This document shows, one piece after another, positions 59,777 through 64,000 of a DNA stretch of 64,000 nucleotides (its first letter is position 1; every line of letters starts with the position of its first letter). The position numbers and the translations under genes were made by a program. The notes beneath the pieces are model-generated. The model had not been told where the DNA came from and made no database searches. It saw only the letters and a list, made by a program, of their open reading frames with translations. The stretch is from NCBI GenBank assembly GCA_965207535.1, contig CBDBMR010000017.1, forward strand, positions 310,001-374,000, in the 5' to 3' direction. Source of the DNA: JAJDXO01 sp965207535 (lineage in GTDB: Bacteria > Pseudomonadota > Alphaproteobacteria > Rhodospirillales > UBA2165).

Positions 59777-60838
59777 ATGACGGTCGAGTTTCAACCGCGT
59801 CCCCGCTTGCCCTCTGGCCTGTCTGGCCGCCTGCCCTCCCATATGGGCGCGCGACCGGCCGGATACGCCGCGGCCGCGGTTCTCCTGGTTCTGCTGCTCG
59901 GCGCCTGCGCCCCCCGGTTCGATTTGCCGGGCCCGCCCAGGGACGAGCCGCGGCTGACGGAAAACCATGCGGTCATGGCGGACGGAACCGCCCTGCCGCT
60001 CCGGTCCTGGCCGGTGAAGGGCGACAGGCGGGCGGTCATGCTGGCGCTCCACGGGTTCAACGACTACGGCAATTTCATCGACAGGGCCGCCGGACATTTC
60101 GGCGAGGCGGGCATCAAGGTCTACGCCTATGACCAGCGCGGGTTCGGGAATGCGCCCGTGCGCGGCCAGTGGCCGGGGACCACCGCCATGACCGACGACC
60201 TCCGGACGGTCGCCCGGCTGCTGCGCCGGCGCTATCCCGAATCACCGCTCTACCTCCTCGGCATGAGCATGGGGGGCGCCGTGGTCATGGCGGCCCAGGC
60301 CGAAAAACCCATCCCCGGGGTGAAGGGAGCCATTCTCGCCGCCCCCGCCGTCTGGGGGCGCGCCACGATGCCGTTCTACCAGCGCTGGACCCTGTGGCTC
60401 GGCGCCCACTCGGTCCCGTGGCTCACCCTCACCGGGCGCGGGATAAAGCGCAATCCGTCCGACAACAGGGAGATGCTCCGGGCCCTGGGGCGCGACCCGC
60501 TGGTCATAAAGGAAACCCGGATCGACGCCATTTACGGGCTGGCCGGCCTGATGGACCGCGCGTTCGACGCGGCGCCCGGCTACCGCGCGCCGTCGCTGCT
60601 TCTCTACGGCGACAACGACGACATCATTCCGAAGGACGCGATGGAGAGCGTCTTCGGGCGGCTGCCGGAATCCGCCTCGGCGGTGCAGAGGATCGTACGC
60701 TACCCGGACGGCTATCACATGCTGCTTCGCGATCTGCAGGCGGAAACCGTGTGGAAGGATGTGACGGCCTGGATAGCCGATCCGGCGGGCCGCCTGCCCT
60801 CCCGTATGGGTGCGCCGCCCGCCTCGGCGTCGCGCTAG
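59777..60838 (+). CDS. Alpha/beta hydrolase lipoprotein (serine aminopeptidase S33 type)
   Basis: 353 residues from the ATG at 59777; a start at 59843 would give a shorter, more usual lipoprotein signal. The lipobox is LLLGAC near residue 38-43, predicting attachment to a membrane. The hydrolase core shows LALHGFNDYGNF near residue 90, YDQRGFGNAP near 116, the nucleophile in LGMSMGGAVVM near 159, the acid region LLYGDNDDIIP near 276 and the His in YPDGYHMLLRD near 313. Monoacylglycerol lipase or lysophospholipase activity is likely. Its ends carry the same 26-bp repeat in the same frame. Confidence 0.87.
   Translation: MTVEFQPRPRLPSGLSGRLPSHMGARPAGYAAAAVLLVLLLGACAPRFDLPGPPRDEPRLTENHAVMADGTALPLRSWPVKGDRRAVMLALHGFNDYGNFIDRAAGHFGEAGIKVYAYDQRGFGNAPVRGQWPGTTAMTDDLRTVARLLRRRYPESPLYLLGMSMGGAVVMAAQAEKPIPGVKGAILAAPAVWGRATMPFYQRWTLWLGAHSVPWLTLTGRGIKRNPSDNREMLRALGRDPLVIKETRIDAIYGLAGLMDRAFDAAPGYRAPSLLLYGDNDDIIPKDAMESVFGRLPESASAVQRIVRYPDGYHMLLRDLQAETVWKDVTAWIADPAGRLPSRMGAPPASASR
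59826..59851. repeat. 26-bp palindrome-bearing repeat, copy 1
   Basis: This block encodes GRLPSHMGA at the hydrolase N-terminus and contains CCCATATGGG. It recurs at 60789-60814 with two mismatches. Confidence 0.8.
60789..60814. repeat. 26-bp palindrome-bearing repeat, copy 2
   Basis: This block encodes GRLPSRMGA at the hydrolase C-terminus and matches 59826-59851 at 24 of 26 bases in the same reading frame. Confidence 0.8.
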
Positions 60839-60915
60839 CCGCTGGTTGGCGCGCCGCCCCGGCGCTTTACGGCCCCAGGCGCTTCGGGTAATGTGCGCGC
60901 CCTCCGCGACATTGG

Positions 60916-60992
60916 GCGCCCGTAGCTCAGCTGGATAGAGTGTCGGCCTCCGAAGCCGAAGGTCACAGGTTCGAATCCTGTCGGGCGCGCCA
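60916..60992 (+). tRNA. tRNA-Arg (CCG)
   Basis: A 77-nt cloverleaf: acceptor GCGCCCG/CGGGCGC, D arm GCTC/GAGT, anticodon stem TCGGC/GCCGA with loop CTCCGAA (anticodon CCG, codon CGG), T arm ACAGG-TTCGAAT-CCTGT, discriminator G and encoded CCA. Confidence 0.97.
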
Positions 60993-61034
60993 TTTCCTTG
61001 AATGGATTTGAGTTGGCCTCCTACGGCGCGGGGC

Positions 61035-62552
61035 TCAACCCAGCTTCCGCTCCATGGCCTCGCAGAGCCGGGTCAGCACCTCGAGGCGCCCATACCTCTT
61101 GTCGTTGAAGGGCACCAAGTGCCAGGGCGCCGCCGCCGTGCTGGTCCGCGTGACCATCTCGTTCACCGCCGCCTCGTACTCGCGCCAGCGGTCCCGGTTG
61201 CGCCAGTCCTCGTCGGTCAGCTTCCAGCTCTTGTACGGCGTCTCGGCCCGGCTGCGGAACCGCCGGGCCTGTTCGTCGGGATCGATGTGAAGCCAGAATT
61301 TCATCAGCAGGGTCCCGTGCTCGACGATCTGATCCTCGAATTCCCGGATTTCGCGGAACGCCCGGCTCCACTCCGGTTCGGATGCGAAGCCCTCGACCCG
61401 CTCCACCATGACCCGCCCGTACCAGCTCCGGTCGAATATGGCGAATTTGCCGTCGCGGGGAATCCGCTGCCAAAACCGCCACAGGTAGTGATGCGCGTTC
61501 TCCCAGTCGTTGGGGGCCGAAAAGGGATGGATGCGGTAGTCGCGGGCGTCCAGCGCCGCCGTGATGCGCCGGATTGTCCCGCCCTTGCCGGCGGCATCCC
61601 AACCTTCGAACACGAGCACCGACGCCATCTCCCGGTTTCTTGCGCGTTGGTAGAGTTCGTTCAAGCGGCGGCGGAGGTTAGGCAGCTTCCTGCCGTAGAC
61701 CGGCTTGTCCACCGAGGCGCTCAAATCCACCTGCGCGAGCGGCGGCCGTGAAATAGGACCGCCGCGGGACACCGCCGTTGCAGGGCTGAATTCTAGGCCG
61801 TTTTCGGAGATCGGATGCCGGGCGGCCGGGGGCGGCTGTTTCCGGCCGGCCAGGTGATCGCCGATTGCCTGGCGGACTGTCCGGAGAACCACCAGGGACC
61901 TGTACCTGGCGTCGCCGCCGTCGACCAGTCTCCATGGCGCGTGCGGCGCATCGGTTCGTTCGATGATCCGTTCGGCGACCTCGACGAAGCGGCCGTAGTT
62001 CTCCCAATTCCGCCAGTCCTGTTTGCCCACCTTCCAGTGCTGGGCGGGCTGCTTCTCCATTTTCCTGAGCCGGCGTTTCTGCTGAGCCTTGTCCAGGTGC
62101 ATCCAGAATTTGAGAATAAGGGCCCCGTCGTCGGCCAGGCACCGCTCGAATTCGCTGATGCGGGAGAGATCGCGCTCGAATTTCCGTTTCTTGAGGCGGC
62201 CGTAGACCCGATCCACGAGGGGCTCGGAATACCACGCGCTGAGGTAGACGCCGATCTGGCCCTTGGGCGGGATATCGACCCAATAGCGCCAGAATTCGGG
62301 ACGGGATTTCTCATCTCGGGTCCGGGGCCCGTAGGCGCGGGTGACGATCCAGCGCGGGTCCATCCATTCATTGAGCAGGCTCGCGAGCTCGCTTTTGCCG
62401 GCGCCGTCGACGCCGCCTAATATGATCAGGACGGGGCAATCGGCTTTCCTGAGTTCCTGCTGGGTCAGAATCAGCGACGTGCGGAGCTCCGACGCGGCCG
62501 CGTTGAACTCCGCTTTGCCGACCGTCTCCCCGCGCTCGATCAGATTGAACAC
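61035..62552 (-). CDS. pap: Two-domain PPK2-type polyphosphate:AMP phosphotransferase
   Basis: 505 residues from a GTG. Two PPK2 domains lie in tandem: the first with Walker A GGVDGAGKSELASLL near residue 46 and the second with EGWDAAGKGGTIRRI near 320. The DRSWYGRVMVERVEGFA lid near 375 is in the second. Class II PPK2 proteins of this two-domain form phosphorylate AMP to ADP with polyphosphate, the C-terminal domain usually being active. It lies 15 nt downstream of an acyl-CoA dehydrogenase. Confidence 0.9.
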   Translation of the reverse strand: MFNLIERGETVGKAEFNAAASELRTSLILTQQELRKADCPVLIILGGVDGAGKSELASLLNEWMDPRWIVTRAYGPRTRDEKSRPEFWRYWVDIPPKGQIGVYLSAWYSEPLVDRVYGRLKKRKFERDLSRISEFERCLADDGALILKFWMHLDKAQQKRRLRKMEKQPAQHWKVGKQDWRNWENYGRFVEVAERIIERTDAPHAPWRLVDGGDARYRSLVVLRTVRQAIGDHLAGRKQPPPAARHPISENGLEFSPATAVSRGGPISRPPLAQVDLSASVDKPVYGRKLPNLRRRLNELYQRARNREMASVLVFEGWDAAGKGGTIRRITAALDARDYRIHPFSAPNDWENAHHYLWRFWQRIPRDGKFAIFDRSWYGRVMVERVEGFASEPEWSRAFREIREFEDQIVEHGTLLMKFWLHIDPDEQARRFRSRAETPYKSWKLTDEDWRNRDRWREYEAAVNEMVTRTSTAAAPWHLVPFNDKRYGRLEVLTRLCEAMERKLG

Positions 62553-62567
62553 GCTGCCGCCCCTTCC

Positions 62568-63719
62568 CTAATAGGACCTGGGCAGGCCGAGGACGTGCTC
62601 GGCCAGGTAGGACAGGACAAGGTTCGTCGAAAGCGGCGCGACCTGGTAGAGGCGGGTTTCCCGGAACTTCCGCTCGACATCGTACTCTTCGGCGAAACCG
62701 AAGCCGCCGAAGGTCTGCAGGCACATGTCCGCCGCCTGCCACGACGCCTCCGAGGCGAGCAGTTTGGCCATGTTGGCCTCGGGACCGCACGGCTCTCCTT
62801 CGTCGAACAGCGCCGCCGCCTTCCGCACCATCAAATCGGCCGCCTCCGCCGCGGCATAGGCCCGGGCGATGGGAAACTGGACCCCCTGGTTCTTGCCGAT
62901 GGGCCGGCCGAACACCTCGCGTTCGTTTGCATACCCGGATGCCTTGCCGATGAACCAGCGCGCATCGCCGATGCACTCGGCGCCGATGAGTATCCGTTCC
63001 GCGTTCATGCCGTCGAGAATGTAGCGAAACCCGCTGCCTTCCTCGCCGATCAGGCTGTCCCTTGGGATTCTCAAGCCGTCGAAGAACACTTCGGTGGTCG
63101 CGTGGTTGAGCATGGTGCGGATGGGACTGATCGCCAGGCCGCTGCCCAGCGCGTCCCGAATATCGACCAGGAAGACGGACAATCCCTCGTGACGGCTCTG
63201 ATCGCTTTCGCGGGGGCCCGTCCGGGCAAGCAGCAGCATGAGATCGGAATGCTCGGCCCGCGAGGTCCAGACCTTCTGGCCGTCGACGACGTAGTGATCG
63301 CCGTCCCGGCGCGCCGTGGTCCGGATACGGGTGGAATCGCTGCCGCTGGCCGGTTCCGTGACCCCGAATGCCTGTAGCCTGATGTCGCCCCGGGCGATCG
63401 CCGGCAGGTACTTTTTCTTCTGCTCGGCCGTACCGTGGCGCAGGACGGTGCCCATGATGTACATCTGCGCATGACACGCCGCGGCGTTGCCGCCGGAAAG
63501 ATGCACCTCCTCAAGAATGGCCGCGGCGGCCCCGAGCCCCAGGCCGCTGCCCTCGAATTCCTCGGGTATCAGCGCCGCGAGGAAGCCGGCCCGGGTCATG
63601 GCGCCGACGAATTCTTCCGGGTAGGCCCGGTCGCGGTCGACGCGCTGCCAGTAACCGCTGTCGAATTCCCGGCACAGCGCCTGTACCGAATGCCGGATAT
63701 CGTTGAAGTCCTGTGACAA
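62568..63719 (-). CDS. Acyl-CoA dehydrogenase
   Basis: 383 residues from a TTG with GGGAGG nine nt before it. Family marks are the FAD-binding FGVTEPASGSDSTRIRTTARRDGDHYVVDGQK spread over residues 123-155, and the C-terminal AADMCLQTFGGFGFAEEYDVERKFRETRLYQVA near 338-370. The catalytic base of short-chain dehydrogenases is the Glu in this last region. It oxidises acyl-CoA at C2-C3 in the cytoplasm. The acyl substrate is not known; a pap gene follows on the same strand. Confidence 0.92.
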   Translation of the reverse strand: MSQDFNDIRHSVQALCREFDSGYWQRVDRDRAYPEEFVGAMTRAGFLAALIPEEFEGSGLGLGAAAAILEEVHLSGGNAAACHAQMYIMGTVLRHGTAEQKKKYLPAIARGDIRLQAFGVTEPASGSDSTRIRTTARRDGDHYVVDGQKVWTSRAEHSDLMLLLARTGPRESDQSRHEGLSVFLVDIRDALGSGLAISPIRTMLNHATTEVFFDGLRIPRDSLIGEEGSGFRYILDGMNAERILIGAECIGDARWFIGKASGYANEREVFGRPIGKNQGVQFPIARAYAAAEAADLMVRKAAALFDEGEPCGPEANMAKLLASEASWQAADMCLQTFGGFGFAEEYDVERKFRETRLYQVAPLSTNLVLSYLAEHVLGLPRSY

Positions 63720-64000
63720 TTTCGAGCCTCCCGCCCCGGGGGATCAGCTTGAGGGATCAGCTTAACCCGCATTTCCCGCCAAGGTCACGGCCTGCGTCGC
63801 GTCCAGGCGGGCGGGCCGCCGGGGAAGCGTCGATCGCCGATCGCCGGATTATTCGGGCCGACCGGCACTAGGCGCAATGGACGGCGCTCAGAACGTAAAT
63901 TAGTGCAACGATTTTCTATTTTTTTGAAAAATTATCGTAAATTTGCACGGAATTACCGCCTTGAATACACTATATTTGGACCAGGATTAATTCTCATTTG
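63720..64000. other. Intergenic end of window with AT-rich segment
   Basis: No gene is seen. The last 110 bases are unusually AT-rich for this window, with imperfect arms GTGCAA (63903-63908) and TTGCAC (63943-63948) around a poly-T/poly-A core, and a promoter-like site. It most likely controls a gene beyond the right edge. Confidence 0.6.
63943..63971 (+). promoter_or_regulatory. Predicted sigma70-type promoter reading out of the window
   Basis: TTGCAC and TACACT are spaced by 17 bases. The minus-35 box overlaps the right arm of the GTGCAA/TTGCAC inverted repeat, so a repressor could compete with RNA polymerase. Confidence 0.5.

Overview
The window is GC-rich chromosomal DNA from an alphaproteobacterium. 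The gene order aroA-cmk-rpsA-sppA-ihfB-lapA-pyrF-trpF-trpB-trpA-folC, and the co-directional block chvI-chvG-hprK-rapZ-EIIA-ptsH-ahcY-PAS kinase-tsaE-amgK-murU-addB-addA-trxA, are typical of that class. A Rhodospirillales-like lineage is my inference. I see no plasmid or phage backbone and no CRISPR array.

Positions 1-20.1 kb are an accessory catabolic and transport region. It holds hydantoinase/oxoprolinase genes (hyuB truncated by the window edge, hyuA) with a TRAP transporter (dctM, dctQ, and divergent dctP). Next come an SDR oxidoreductase, a double cupin, a cupin coupled to a small ferredoxin-like-fold protein, and a low-GC scar that keeps a 20-codon dctM tail. Then follow an orphan TAXI-type binding protein, a luciferase-like monooxygenase, a peptide-type ABC permease pair with a sulfotransferase-like propeller and a divergent binding protein but no ATPase genes, a PLP aminotransferase and a Rieske oxygenase.

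Positions 20.0-22.9 kb are a rearranged junction. A 73-bp direct repeat of the oxygenase 3' end brackets a DUF3500 gene. It is followed by tRNA-Ala(GGC) and an IS5/IS427-type insertion sequence placed exactly on the stop codon of a FYDLN-acid (TIGR02300) gene.

Positions 23.1-33.7 kb (+ strand) are the conserved block for the shikimate/tryptophan pathway, CMP kinase, ribosomal protein S1, IHF-beta, OMP decarboxylase and folate metabolism. accD, usually found between trpA and folC, is absent here.

Positions 33.8-50.5 kb (- strand) run as one long co-directional array. It encodes the ChvGI envelope-stress pair, a regulatory PTS (HprK, RapZ, EIIA-Man, HPr), SAH hydrolase, a PAS kinase lacking its phospho-acceptor His, t6A synthesis (TsaE), peptidoglycan recycling (AmgK/MurU), recombinational repair (AddAB) and thioredoxin. 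A GTP-type PEP carboxykinase lies divergently beyond chvI, where alphaproteobacteria usually carry the ATP type.

Positions 53.4-64 kb hold an SRPBCC protein, a DMT exporter, MsrPQ, DNA polymerase I with a small zf-CHCC protein, a lipoprotein hydrolase, tRNA-Arg(CCG), a two-domain PPK2-type phosphotransferase and an acyl-CoA dehydrogenase. The window ends in an AT-rich promoter-like region.

No clear undescribed multi-gene system stands out. The best leads are the pseudo-kinase, the repeat-bracketed DUF3500 insertion, the ATPase-less ABC/sulfotransferase cluster and the PEPCK replacement.
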